Shown here: positions 6,500 through 14,562 of the stretch, piece after piece
How positions within the stretch are numbered: the stretch's first letter is position 1
Layout: each line of letters opens with the position of its first letter
Source: Candidatus Woesearchaeota archaeon
Lineage (GTDB): Archaea > Nanobdellota > Nanobdellia > SCGC-AAA011-G17 > GW2011-AR20
NCBI GenBank assembly: GCA_018302915.1
Contig: JAGVZB010000002.1
Coordinates: 1 to 17,688 of the forward strand
Length of the DNA: 17,688 nt
Reading direction: 5' to 3'
The notes under the pieces: model-generated
Databases searched by the model: none
What the model was told of the DNA's origin: nothing
Seen by the model: the letters and a program-made list of their open reading frames with translations, nothing else
Made by a program: the position numbers and the translations under genes

Positions 6500-7055
6500 T
6501 TTGTAAAAAATTAACAATTCCTTTTTCAAATTTTGGATAATATTGATTAACTCTATCCCATTCATATCCAAGTTCATCTATATCTCTTTCTTGCTGTAAT
6601 ACTTTCTTGAAATATTCTTTGCCATATAAATTCTCAGTAACCCTTCTTTGAATCAATAAGACAGGAAAATGAACTTTAAAGTCATAATCTTCATATCCAA
6701 ATTTCTTTCTTATTAGTTCAAGAACTTTTTTATTATCTTTTAACAAAACATGAATTAATTCATGAATCAAGATTCCAGTTATAACATCAGAATTCTTATT
6801 GTATTTTAAAGTGAAAGGAAAACTTATTGCATTGAAATCCATATCCTTAACAGTAAAACATCTTACTTTGTAACTAAACTTCAATCCAGAAATCTTTTCT
6901 ATTTCATTTTTTATTTTCTTTCCCTCTTTTTCCCAGAAAGATTGTAAAGAAGCAGTAAATCTTTCCATGTCAACATATTGTTTTCCAGAATATTTTTTCT
7001 TCTTCATTGAAGTAAATAGTTCATCATACACCGAGGAATAAACAAAGTCAATCAT
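6486..7055 (-). CDS. Putative HEXXH zinc metallopeptidase inside the RFC operon
   Basis: I do not recognise a named family. The 189-residue protein has a clear HELIH motif at 98-102, preceded by the hydrophobic VITGIL (91-96) and followed by a helix, the usual zincin arrangement. A second conserved-looking helix after it (about 130-145, with H129, R137-R138 and E141) could supply the third zinc ligand; E141 would fit a gluzincin. No signal peptide or membrane segment is seen, so it should be cytoplasmic, like small proteases of the IrrE/SprT/minigluzincin kinds. It starts with an ATGA overlap on rfcS and ends 14 bases inside rfcL, so it is translated from the clamp-loader mRNA. A SprT/Wss1-like role in replication or repair is a guess from context only. 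Confidence 0.7.
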   Translation of the reverse strand: MIDFVYSSVYDELFTSMKKKKYSGKQYVDMERFTASLQSFWEKEGKKIKNEIEKISGLKFSYKVRCFTVKDMDFNAISFPFTLKYNKNSDVITGILIHELIHVLLKDNKKVLELIRKKFGYEDYDFKVHFPVLLIQRRVTENLYGKEYFKKVLQQERDIDELGYEWDRVNQYYPKFEKGIVNFLQNAVK

Positions 7056-7993
7056 TTTAGGTAGAATCCTGCCAATAAAGCTTGTAATTGTATGAATTCA
7101 TCCGAGCCTTCAACCATCCTGAATTCTATTTCACCGCATTTCTCAATCAATTTTAACTTGTCTTTCTCATCAATTTCTAATTCAAGAACCTCTTTTTGTA
7201 TTTGTTTGATAATATCTAATCCGCTTAATCCATTTTTTAGCATTATATCCAATAACATATTTTTGGATTTTAAAAAATCACCTTTTATTGCACACTCTAT
7301 AATTTTTCTTATTTCTTTGGGATGCACACTAGCAACAACATCATAAATTAATTTGTCATCAATCTTGTTTGAGATGGAAGCACAGCTTTGTAATATGTTT
7401 AATAACCTCCTCAAATCCCCATTTGAATTTTCATATAATATTTCCTTGGCTTCTTTTGAAATCTTTAGTTCTTCTTGCTTGGCAATTTTGTCCATGTATT
7501 CAAAAACACCTTCTTTTTCTATTCCTCTGAACCTGAAAATTGTGCATCTTGATTGTATGGGGTCAATTATTTTAGAGGAATAGTTGCAGCTTAAAACAAA
7601 TCTTGTTACAGCAGCATAATTTTCCATAGTTCTTCTTAGTGCCTGCTGCGCTTCTTTTGTTAGTGAATCACACTCATCCAGATAAATAATTTTGAATGGA
7701 ACATCCCCGATTGATTTTGTTCTTGCAAAATCTTTTATTGTATTCCTTACTACATCAATCCCACGATCATCACTAGCATTTAACTCGAGAAAATTCTCTC
7801 TCCAAGAATTTCCATATAATTGTTTTGCTATCACTAAAGACAAACTAGTTTTTCCAGAACCTGCAGGACCTGTAAATAAAAGGTGAGGAATACTTTTTTG
7901 TTCAACCATAGCTTTGACCCTTCTTACAATTGCTTCTTGCCCTATTATATCCTCAAAATTCTTTGGGCGCCATTTCTCAATCCATATTTCCAT
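7052..7993 (-). CDS. rfcS: Replication factor C small subunit (clamp loader)
   Basis: RfcS forms the main part of the pentameric AAA+ clamp loader with RfcL. The 313-residue protein begins with the family signature WIEKWRPKNFEDIIGQE (4-20). It has Walker A GPAGSGKT (42-49), Walker B YLDECD (104-109; the usual LDEAD with A replaced by C), the SRC arginine-finger motif (148-150, R149) and sensor 2 GDLRRLLN (192-199). The length is normal. It is first in the operon rfcS-metallopeptidase-rfcL. Minus-strand TTTATAA at 8022-8016, with a purine-rich AAGG just upstream as a possible BRE, is centred 26 bases from the ATG, so the mRNA is probably leaderless. ileS is divergent. Confidence 0.97.
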   Translation of the reverse strand: MEIWIEKWRPKNFEDIIGQEAIVRRVKAMVEQKSIPHLLFTGPAGSGKTSLSLVIAKQLYGNSWRENFLELNASDDRGIDVVRNTIKDFARTKSIGDVPFKIIYLDECDSLTKEAQQALRRTMENYAAVTRFVLSCNYSSKIIDPIQSRCTIFRFRGIEKEGVFEYMDKIAKQEELKISKEAKEILYENSNGDLRRLLNILQSCASISNKIDDKLIYDVVASVHPKEIRKIIECAIKGDFLKSKNMLLDIMLKNGLSGLDIIKQIQKEVLELEIDEKDKLKLIEKCGEIEFRMVEGSDEFIQLQALLAGFYLK

Positions 7994-8014
7994 ATATATT
8001 TAATTCTGAAAAAC

Positions 8015-8054
8015 ATTATAAACCTTATTCTGTTAAAAGATATATTTTTAAAAC
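8015..8054. promoter_or_regulatory. Divergent promoters for rfcS and ileS
   Basis: The 81-base gap holds a minus-strand box AAGGTTTATAAT (8026-8015), 26 bases from the rfcS start, and a plus-strand box TTTTTAAAA (8045-8053), 26 bases from the ileS start. Both spacings predict leaderless mRNAs. No other structure is apparent in the gap. Confidence 0.6.
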
Positions 8055-8074
8055 AGTAAATAGGAACTAATATT

Positions 8075-10867
8075 ATGTATAACTTCAATGAAATTGAAGA
8101 AAATGTATTAAAATTCTGGAAAGATAAGCAGATTTATCAAAAATTAAAGAAGCGAAACTCAAGAGGAAAAAAATTCTACTTCTTACAGGGTCCACCATAT
8201 ACTTCTGGAAAAATTCATATTGGGACGGCATGGAATAACTGCCTGAAAGACCAGATTATGAGATACAAGAGGATGCAGGGTTTTGATGTATGGGACAGAA
8301 ATGGTTATGATATGCATGGCTTGCCGATAGAAAATAAAGTCCAGAAATTGCTTAAAATAGAGGACAAAAAACAAATTGAAGACTATGGTGTTGAAAAATT
8401 TGTAAAGGAATGCAAGAAGTTTTCCTTGGAAATGGCGAATGTTATGACAGAAGGCATGAAGAAATTGGGGATTTGGTTTGAATTTGATGATCCTTATATG
8501 CCTGTTAAAAATGAATTCATGGAAAATGAATGGTTGTTAATAAAAAAAGCTCACGAGCAAAAAAGGCTTTATCTTGGTGAAAAAACTATGACGTGGTGCC
8601 AATCATGTGAGACGGCATTGGCTAAGCATGAATTGGAATATGAGAATGTAAAAGACACTTCAATCTTTGTTAAATTTAAAATTAAGGGAAAAGAAAATGA
8701 ATATCTTTGCATCTGGTCCACTACTCCATGGACTATCGCGTTTAACTTGGGTGTTATGGTTAATCCAAGGTTGGATTATGTCAAGACAAAAGTGAATAAT
8801 GAAGTGTGGATTTTGGCAAAGCAATTGGCAGCTCCAGTAATTCAAAATTTCACAAAACATAAATTGGACATAAAAGAAACTTTCAAAGGAACTAAATTGA
8901 AAGGATTGAGGTATGAGCATCCATTCTATGATACTTTAAAAAGTAAGTATGATGAAATAAAAAAAGAATCTCCAAATGCTTTTACAGTTGTTCTCTCGGA
9001 AAGGTATGTTGATACTTCTGCAGGTACAGGTCTTGTTCACATGGCGCCGGGTTGCGGTCCGGAAGATTATGAAGTGGGCCAGGAAAATGGTATTAAACCT
9101 TTCAATTCCCTTGACGAAAAGGGAAATTATTCGAGTGATATGGGTGAATTCTCGGGATTGAATGCTAAGAAAGACAATCAGTTATTTATAGAGGCATTAG
9201 ATAATAGAAATGCATTGATAGCAACTTCTGAAGTTGAGCATGATTATCCTCATTGCTGGCGTTGTAAAAATCCTGTTATTTTCAGGACAACAACCCAATG
9301 GTTTTTTAAGATAGAAGATTTGATTCCAAAATTTTTATCTCAGGCTAAAAAAGTGGAGTGGATTCCAAAGAATTATGAGGATTCTTACCTGAAATGGATT
9401 GAAAATTTAAAGGATAATGTTGTGACAAGGCAGAGATATTGGGGAACTCCAATGCCTTTGTGGCAGTGTGATAAATGCAATGAAAAAATAATCATTGGTT
9501 CAATTGATGAGTTGAAAAAATATGCTAAAAATATTCCCCAGGATTTGCATAAGCCATGGATAGACAATGTTGATTTCAAATGCAGGAAATGCAACGGCTT
9601 GATGAAAAGGATTCCGGATGTTCTTGATGTATGGCTTGATTCAGGGACTGTCTCTTGGAATTGTTTGTATAATGATCCCAAATTATTGAAAAAATATTAC
9701 CCTGCTAACTTGATTCTTGAGGCTACAGAGCAGACGAGATTATGGTTTTACATGTTGCAGTTATGCTCTAATATTGTAATCGGCAAGCCTTCTTATGAAA
9801 ATGTTTACCTGCATGGGATGGTTAGGGATGTAGAAGGGGTAAAGATGTCAAAATCCCTCGGCAATATAATCTCTCCTGATGAAGTTGTAGGAAAATATGG
9901 AGTAGATACATTCAGGTTTTATTTCAATTCATTGAATGCAGGAAAGGATGTTAATTTTTCATGGGATGAAATAAAAATAAAGTTAAGGAACTTGGATGTA
10001 TTGTATAACACTTCAAAGTATTTGCTTAATTATTTGGATTCAGGTAAACAATCTAAGCTGCAGGTAGAAGACAAATGGATATTGTCGAGGTTGAATTCAG
10101 ATATAAAAAGGGCAACTGAATTGATGAATGAATATAAGATAGATGAAATAGCAATTCTTATGGAAAACTTGTTTTTGGACTTGAGCAGGAATTATATACA
10201 GTTTGTGAGGGACAGGATTGAGGAAAAAATAGTTGTCAAGACGATAGAGAAAGTTTTGCTTGAGACATTAAAGATGCTTTCAGTAATTTCTCCATTCATA
10301 ACGGAGCATATTTATCAGGAATTAAAAAAGCCATTGAAACTGAAGGAGGAGTCTATACATCTTGAGAGATGGCCAAGGTATGATCCTAAACTGATAAACA
10401 AAAAATTAGAGGATGAAATGATAAATGTCCAGAGAATTATACAGGAAGCTATTGCTCAAAGAGAAAAAATACAGTTAGGGATAAGATGGCCTTTGTTAGA
10501 GGTTGAAATTCACACAAAATATAAATTAAAATCATTTGAAAAATTGATTAAAAAACAGGTTAATGTAAAAAAAGTAGCAATAAAACAATCAAAGGAGGAA
10601 AAAGTTGAATTAAACAAGCAGTTAACTCCTGAATTGTTAAAGGAAGGTTATACCAGGGAAGTTATTAGAAGGATAAATGATTTAAGAAAAAAAGCAAACT
10701 TAAAAAAACACAACAAGATTGAGATAAGCATTAAATCTTCTCAGGAATTGGATTTGAAATTGATTGAGAAACAGGTAAATGCTTTCATAAAAGAAGTAAA
10801 GAATCCAAAGGTAAAAGAGAATTTTAAGATTAAAGAAAAGGAATTTTACATAAAGTTTAACCATTAA
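8075..10867 (+). CDS. ileS: Isoleucyl-tRNA synthetase
   Basis: The enzyme charges tRNA-Ile with isoleucine in the cytoplasm. The 930-residue class I synthetase has its HIGH motif as HIGT (48-51) and its KMSKS motif at 590-594. The CP1 editing domain, which removes mischarged valine, is present, with STTPWT at 215-220 and GTGLVHMAPGCGPEDY at 317-332, including D331. Paired cysteines suggest zinc sites: C175/C178, C394/C397, and C465/C468 with C503/C506. The anticodon-binding helical domain follows (from about 640), and the C-terminal region is lysine-rich. The length is a little below the usual archaeal 1,000 or so. The LDSGTVSW and WFYMLQL parts favour IleRS over ValRS or LeuRS. It is transcribed alone, with a leaderless start about 26 bases after TTTTTAAAA. 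The next gene is 79 bases downstream. Confidence 0.96.
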   Translation: MYNFNEIEENVLKFWKDKQIYQKLKKRNSRGKKFYFLQGPPYTSGKIHIGTAWNNCLKDQIMRYKRMQGFDVWDRNGYDMHGLPIENKVQKLLKIEDKKQIEDYGVEKFVKECKKFSLEMANVMTEGMKKLGIWFEFDDPYMPVKNEFMENEWLLIKKAHEQKRLYLGEKTMTWCQSCETALAKHELEYENVKDTSIFVKFKIKGKENEYLCIWSTTPWTIAFNLGVMVNPRLDYVKTKVNNEVWILAKQLAAPVIQNFTKHKLDIKETFKGTKLKGLRYEHPFYDTLKSKYDEIKKESPNAFTVVLSERYVDTSAGTGLVHMAPGCGPEDYEVGQENGIKPFNSLDEKGNYSSDMGEFSGLNAKKDNQLFIEALDNRNALIATSEVEHDYPHCWRCKNPVIFRTTTQWFFKIEDLIPKFLSQAKKVEWIPKNYEDSYLKWIENLKDNVVTRQRYWGTPMPLWQCDKCNEKIIIGSIDELKKYAKNIPQDLHKPWIDNVDFKCRKCNGLMKRIPDVLDVWLDSGTVSWNCLYNDPKLLKKYYPANLILEATEQTRLWFYMLQLCSNIVIGKPSYENVYLHGMVRDVEGVKMSKSLGNIISPDEVVGKYGVDTFRFYFNSLNAGKDVNFSWDEIKIKLRNLDVLYNTSKYLLNYLDSGKQSKLQVEDKWILSRLNSDIKRATELMNEYKIDEIAILMENLFLDLSRNYIQFVRDRIEEKIVVKTIEKVLLETLKMLSVISPFITEHIYQELKKPLKLKEESIHLERWPRYDPKLINKKLEDEMINVQRIIQEAIAQREKIQLGIRWPLLEVEIHTKYKLKSFEKLIKKQVNVKKVAIKQSKEEKVELNKQLTPELLKEGYTREVIRRINDLRKKANLKKHNKIEISIKSSQELDLKLIEKQVNAFIKEVKNPKVKENFKIKEKEFYIKFNH

Positions 10868-10881
10868 GTAACAACTCTTTC

Positions 10882-10923
10882 TTTATAAAATACATTTATA
10901 TATCTTTCTATCGGTTTATAAAT
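10882..10923 (+). promoter_or_regulatory. Three tandem TATA-like boxes upstream of tbp
   Basis: TTTATAAAA (10882-10890), TTTATATAT (10895-10903) and TTTATAAAT (10915-10923) lie in a row. The third is 28 bases from the tbp ATG and would give a nearly leaderless mRNA. The second would start about 22 bases upstream and include the G-run at 10932-10938 in the leader. Competing starts or self-regulation by TBP are possible. Confidence 0.45.
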
Positions 10924-10931
10924 AAAAAAGC

Positions 10932-10938
10932 GGGGGGG
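10932..10938 (+). promoter_or_regulatory. G7 run, likely Shine-Dalgarno site of tbp
   Basis: Seven consecutive G residues end eight bases before the tbp ATG. Paired with the CCUCC at the archaeal 16S rRNA 3' end (one G-U wobble allowed), this is the only strong ribosome-binding-like site I see before a gene in the window. Most other first genes look leaderless. Confidence 0.5.
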
Positions 10939-10946
10939 TTACCTAA

Positions 10947-11516
10947 ATGAGTAAGAATTCATCAAAACCAGAAATAAAAATACAAAATATAGTTGTTTCT
11001 ACTTCTCTTGAACATGACATACCATTGATAAAGCTTGCAGAAACTTTGCCAAATACAGAATATAATCCTGAGCAGTTTCCGGGATTGGTTATGAGGATAA
11101 AAGATCCGAAAACATCGGCATTGATATTCAGCTCTGGAAAAGTGGTGTGTACAGGAGCGAAATCTTTAACTAAAGTGAAGGAATCATTACAGAAAATAAT
11201 CAAGAATCTTGCTAAGATAAAAATAAGAATAAAAGTTAAGCCGAAGATAAATGTCCAGAATATGGTGGCTTCAGGGGACATCAAGATGGACTTGAATTTA
11301 AACTTCCTTGCTTTAAAGCTGCCAAATACGGAATATGAGCCTGAGCAATTCCCGGGTTTGGTATTCAAGCTTCAAGGGACAAGGGCAACTTTTTTGCTTT
11401 TTAGCAATGGAAAGATAGTATGCACTGGTACAAGGTCGGAAGTTGCATTGAAAGAGTCTGTTGATAAGTTGGTCATTGTGTTGAAAAAAATAAAGAAAGA
11501 TGCAAAACATAAATGA
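10947..11516 (+). CDS. tbp: TATA-box binding protein
   Basis: TBP recognises the TATA box and nucleates archaeal transcription with TFB. The 189-residue protein has the two-fold repeat of the family: residues 10-95 and 101-188. The matching segments PNTEYNPEQFPGLV (35-48) and PNTEYEPEQFPGLV (126-139) are nearly identical. The DNA-kinking phenylalanines are F44/F61 and F135/F152, and SGKVVCTGAKS / NGKIVCTGTRS close each half. The C terminus is basic (KKIKKDAKHK) with no acidic tail. The promoter carries several TATA-like boxes. The end of the gene overlaps the mcm start by 17 bases, so the general transcription factor and the replicative helicase share one mRNA. Confidence 0.97.
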   Translation: MSKNSSKPEIKIQNIVVSTSLEHDIPLIKLAETLPNTEYNPEQFPGLVMRIKDPKTSALIFSSGKVVCTGAKSLTKVKESLQKIIKNLAKIKIRIKVKPKINVQNMVASGDIKMDLNLNFLALKLPNTEYEPEQFPGLVFKLQGTRATFLLFSNGKIVCTGTRSEVALKESVDKLVIVLKKIKKDAKHK

Positions 11517-14500
11517 GCAGATAGAGAATTTTAAGGGCTTTATTGAGCAATATTATGAAAAAAAACTGCATGAGCTTGATTCAAAGGGAGTTCATTCCGT
11601 TTACATTGATTTCTTTGAGATAGCAGAGTATTCTCCTGAGCTGGCTGAGTTTATTTTGGAAAATCCGGAAGATGCTGTAAAATCTTTTGAACTGGCAATT
11701 TCTGAGTTTGAAATAAATTTGAAGCCAAGAATATTTAATTTGCCAAAATCACAGTTCCTTAATATAAGGGACATAAGATCTCAGCATCTTGGAAAATTTA
11801 TTTACATAGAGGGTATTGTAAGGCAGGCTTCAGATGTAAGGCCTCAGGTTACTTCTGCTAAATTTGAATGCCCCACATGCGGAAATACTCTTTCAATATT
11901 GCAGCTTGATACAAAATTCAAGGAGCCAAGCAGATGCTCTTGCGGCAATAAAACGAGGTTCAGGTTGTTGTCAAAGGATTTGATTGATGCACAAAGGCTA
12001 GTTATAGAAGAATCTCCTGAAAATCTTGAAGGGGGGGAGCAGTCAAAGAGGCTTCCGGTTTATTTGAAGGAGGATTTGGTTGAGCCTAAGATGGAGAAGA
12101 AAACAACTCCTGGTTCTAAGGTAAGGGTGAATGGTATAATAAAAGAGATTTCTATTTTACTAAGTGCAGGTGCTAAATCTATAAATTATGATTTAAGCAT
12201 GGATGCTAATTCTATAATACCAATTGAAGAAACATTTGAGGAAATAGAGATATCAAAAGAGGATGAAGAGAAAATAAAGGAGCTTTCCAGGGATCCTTTG
12301 GTTTATGAAAAATTAATAGGTTCTATTGCTCCGTCAATTTATGGTCATGAGAAAATAAAGGAGGCAATTATTCTTCAGTTAATGTCTGGTGTAAGAAAGG
12401 TAAAGGATGATGGCACAATAATAAGGGGGGATATGCACATTCTTTTGGTTGGTGATCCTGGAGCGGCTAAATCCTCATTATTGCAGTTTGTTTCAAAATC
12501 AGCTCCTAAGGCAAGGTTTGTTTCAGGTAAGGGAAGCAGCGGAGCTGGTTTGACCGCCAGTGTAATAAAAGATGAATTCATCAGGGGTTGGGCATTGGAA
12601 GCGGGAGCATTGGTTTTGGCAAATGGAGGATTAGCAGCAATAGATGAATTGGATAAGATGTCCCCTGAAGACAGAAGTGCAATCCATGAAGCGTTGGAGC
12701 AGCAGCAGGTTAGCATTGCAAAAGCAAATATACAGGCATGTTATTCTTCAGATACAGAAGTATTAACAAATTATGGATGGAAAAAATATTGGGAAATTAA
12801 AGATGAAAAATTAGCCCAATATAATCTTACCCAGAAAATTATTGAATTTTTACAACATGATGGATTGTTTGTGTATAACTATGTAGGTAAGATGTATCAT
12901 TTTAAGAATAAAAGAATAGATATATTCGTTACACCAAATCATAAAATGTTAACGAAAGAACTAAGGCAAAAAGAGTACAGAGCTATTGAAGCAGAAAAAA
13001 TAAGATATAATCGTATAAAATTTCTTAATTCAGGAAACTTTTTAGGTAAAGAAGAAAGATATTTTATTTTACCTCCTATAAAACACAAACAAAATAGAAT
13101 TCATATTAAATATGTACATCAACACAAACCTAAAAAGATTCCTATGAACTTATGGTTAGAATTCTTGGGTTACTATTTAACTGAAGGGGGGATACAAAGA
13201 AAGCCAACAATAGGAATTCCCCAAAAAGATAAAAAAAATATAATTAAAATAAAAAAATGTCTTTTTAAATTATCAAAATATGTTGGATTTACTTTAAGTG
13301 AGACAAAAGATAAGCAATATATTAGGTTTCAAATTACAAACACCCAATTATTTGAATTCTTGGAAAAAAATTGTGGCAAAAAATGTATTGAAAAAAAATA
13401 TCCATTAGATTTGTCTAATCTATCTAAAAAACAATTAAAAATTTTATATGATGCAATGATGCTCGGAGATGGTTCTTCAGATGGAAAAAGCTTTAGTTCT
13501 ACGTCTATTGAACTAATAAACTTATTTCAATCAATAGCCTTACTTATTGGTAAATCTACAAGCAAAAATATACAATATTTAGAAAAATCTAGAAGGAATA
13601 GGGTAACTTTGTATAGGGTAACTTTATCCAACAAAACAGAACCCTCTATAAAAAAGAATAAAATAAAAAATATATATTATGATGGAAAGGTATTTTGCTT
13701 TTCAACGAAAACTGGTTTTTTTGTTACAAGACGAAACGGAAAAGTGACTATACAAGGTAACACATTAAGAGCTCAGACAAGTGTTTTGGCGGCGGCAAAT
13801 CCAAAGCTTGGAAGATTTGATCCTTATTCTCCAATAGCTAGCCAGATAGATTTGCCTCCAACTTTAATTAACAGGTTTGATTTGATATTTCCTGTTAGGG
13901 ATATTCCAAATAGGGAAAAGGATGAGAAGATAGCATCTCATGTTCTTGAACTGCAGAAGAGATCTGGAAAAATAGAATCAGAAATAAGTACAAAATTATT
14001 GAGAAAATATATTGCATATGCAAAGCAGCATGTAAAACCTATTCTTACAGATGGCGCTGTTGATGAAATAAAAAAGTTTTATGTCAATCTAAGAAATAAG
14101 GGGCAGTCCTCTGAGGAGGAAATAAAGCCGATCCCAATAAGTGCAAGGCAGCTTGAAGCTTTAGTAAGGCTGTCAGAAGCATCAGCAAAAGTGAGGTTAT
14201 CCAAGGAAGTAAAAAGAAAGGATGCAAAGAGGGCAATTGATATATTGACGTATTGCCTGATGCAGGTAGGAATAGATCCAGAAACTGGAAAAATAGACAT
14301 AGACAGGATTTCAACAGGGATAACTGCAACCCAAAGATCAAGGATAGTTGTTATAAGAGAGATAATAAGGGAGCTTGAATCAAAGCATGGAAAGTCAATT
14401 CCTATGGAGGCAATATTCGAGGAAGCATCCAAGAAAGGTTATAATGAAGACCATGTGGAAGAGGCGATAGAAAAACTGAAAAGAGAGGCTGAAGTATACA

Positions 14501-14532
14501 ATCCAAAGCAGAATTTTGTTTCAAGGCTTTAG
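11500..14532 (+). CDS. mcm: MCM replicative DNA helicase, interrupted by an intein
   Basis: MCM forms the hexameric replicative helicase. The open reading frame codes for 1,010 residues, of which 414-754 are an intein; removing it leaves a normal 669-residue MCM. The N-terminal domain has a zinc site, C124/C127 with C146/C148. The AAA+ core has Walker A GDPGAAKS (318-325), Walker B AAIDELD (379-385), sensor 1 asparagine N767 (AAANPKLG) and arginine finger R792 (NRFDL). A C-terminal winged-helix region (about 935-1010) follows. The intein sits between Walker B and sensor 1, between A413 and T755, in the highly conserved AKANIQA/TLRAQTSVLAAANP segment, so the helicase should be inactive until splicing. 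The ATG lies 17 bases inside tbp, suggesting coupled translation. The RPA32-like gene follows after 30 bases. Confidence 0.96.
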   Translation: MQNINEQIENFKGFIEQYYEKKLHELDSKGVHSVYIDFFEIAEYSPELAEFILENPEDAVKSFELAISEFEINLKPRIFNLPKSQFLNIRDIRSQHLGKFIYIEGIVRQASDVRPQVTSAKFECPTCGNTLSILQLDTKFKEPSRCSCGNKTRFRLLSKDLIDAQRLVIEESPENLEGGEQSKRLPVYLKEDLVEPKMEKKTTPGSKVRVNGIIKEISILLSAGAKSINYDLSMDANSIIPIEETFEEIEISKEDEEKIKELSRDPLVYEKLIGSIAPSIYGHEKIKEAIILQLMSGVRKVKDDGTIIRGDMHILLVGDPGAAKSSLLQFVSKSAPKARFVSGKGSSGAGLTASVIKDEFIRGWALEAGALVLANGGLAAIDELDKMSPEDRSAIHEALEQQQVSIAKANIQACYSSDTEVLTNYGWKKYWEIKDEKLAQYNLTQKIIEFLQHDGLFVYNYVGKMYHFKNKRIDIFVTPNHKMLTKELRQKEYRAIEAEKIRYNRIKFLNSGNFLGKEERYFILPPIKHKQNRIHIKYVHQHKPKKIPMNLWLEFLGYYLTEGGIQRKPTIGIPQKDKKNIIKIKKCLFKLSKYVGFTLSETKDKQYIRFQITNTQLFEFLEKNCGKKCIEKKYPLDLSNLSKKQLKILYDAMMLGDGSSDGKSFSSTSIELINLFQSIALLIGKSTSKNIQYLEKSRRNRVTLYRVTLSNKTEPSIKKNKIKNIYYDGKVFCFSTKTGFFVTRRNGKVTIQGNTLRAQTSVLAAANPKLGRFDPYSPIASQIDLPPTLINRFDLIFPVRDIPNREKDEKIASHVLELQKRSGKIESEISTKLLRKYIAYAKQHVKPILTDGAVDEIKKFYVNLRNKGQSSEEEIKPIPISARQLEALVRLSEASAKVRLSKEVKRKDAKRAIDILTYCLMQVGIDPETGKIDIDRISTGITATQRSRIVVIREIIRELESKHGKSIPMEAIFEEASKKGYNEDHVEEAIEKLKREAEVYNPKQNFVSRL
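12739..13761 (+). mobile_element. Intein with LAGLIDADG homing endonuclease in mcm
   Basis: This 341-residue in-frame insertion begins with C1 (CYSSDTEVLTNYG, block A) and ends VTIQGN before extein threonine (block G). Block B is VTPNHK (64-69) with H68. Endonuclease blocks C and E are FLGYYLTEGG (142-151, acid E149) and YDAMMLGDGS (237-246, acid D244). Block F is VFCFSTKTGFFVTRRNG (318-334). Both endonuclease acids are present, so it may still home. The residue before the terminal asparagine is G340, where most inteins have histidine. Splicing would use C1, N341 and T+1. Leucine is mostly TTA here, whereas TTG, CTT and CTG are common in the exteins, which suggests a separate origin. Confidence 0.95.
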
Positions 14533-14533
14533 T

Positions 14534-14541
14534 TTTAAATA
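14534..14541 (+). promoter_or_regulatory. TATA box of the RPA32-like gene
   Basis: TTTAAATA is centred 25 bases before the ATG at 14563 and begins two bases after the mcm stop. It predicts a leaderless internal transcript, so this gene may be expressed apart from tbp-mcm. Confidence 0.5.
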
Positions 14542-14562
14542 CATTTCTGTTTTATCCTTATT

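Noticed and set aside
6500..6577. Longer start for rfcL giving 26 extra N-terminal residues
   Set aside because: The extra residues lack RFC similarity and lie within the metallopeptidase gene in another frame. The ATG at 6499 gives the standard RFC N terminus.
10868..10946. tRNA or structured RNA between ileS and tbp
   Set aside because: The 79 bases are AT-rich with TATA-like boxes; no cloverleaf or T-loop motif is visible. The same check failed in the other intergenic gaps.
12375..12716. Open frame of 113 codons on the minus strand inside mcm
   Set aside because: It is antisense to the conserved MCM ATPase core, has no promoter and no recognisable domain, so it is a shadow frame. The same holds for the minus-strand frames inside ileS, htpX and the RPA32-like gene.
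12739..13761. Insertion in mcm as an intron or separate gene
   Set aside because: The frame is open throughout, and the intein blocks A, B, C, E, F and G are at the right places, so protein splicing explains it.
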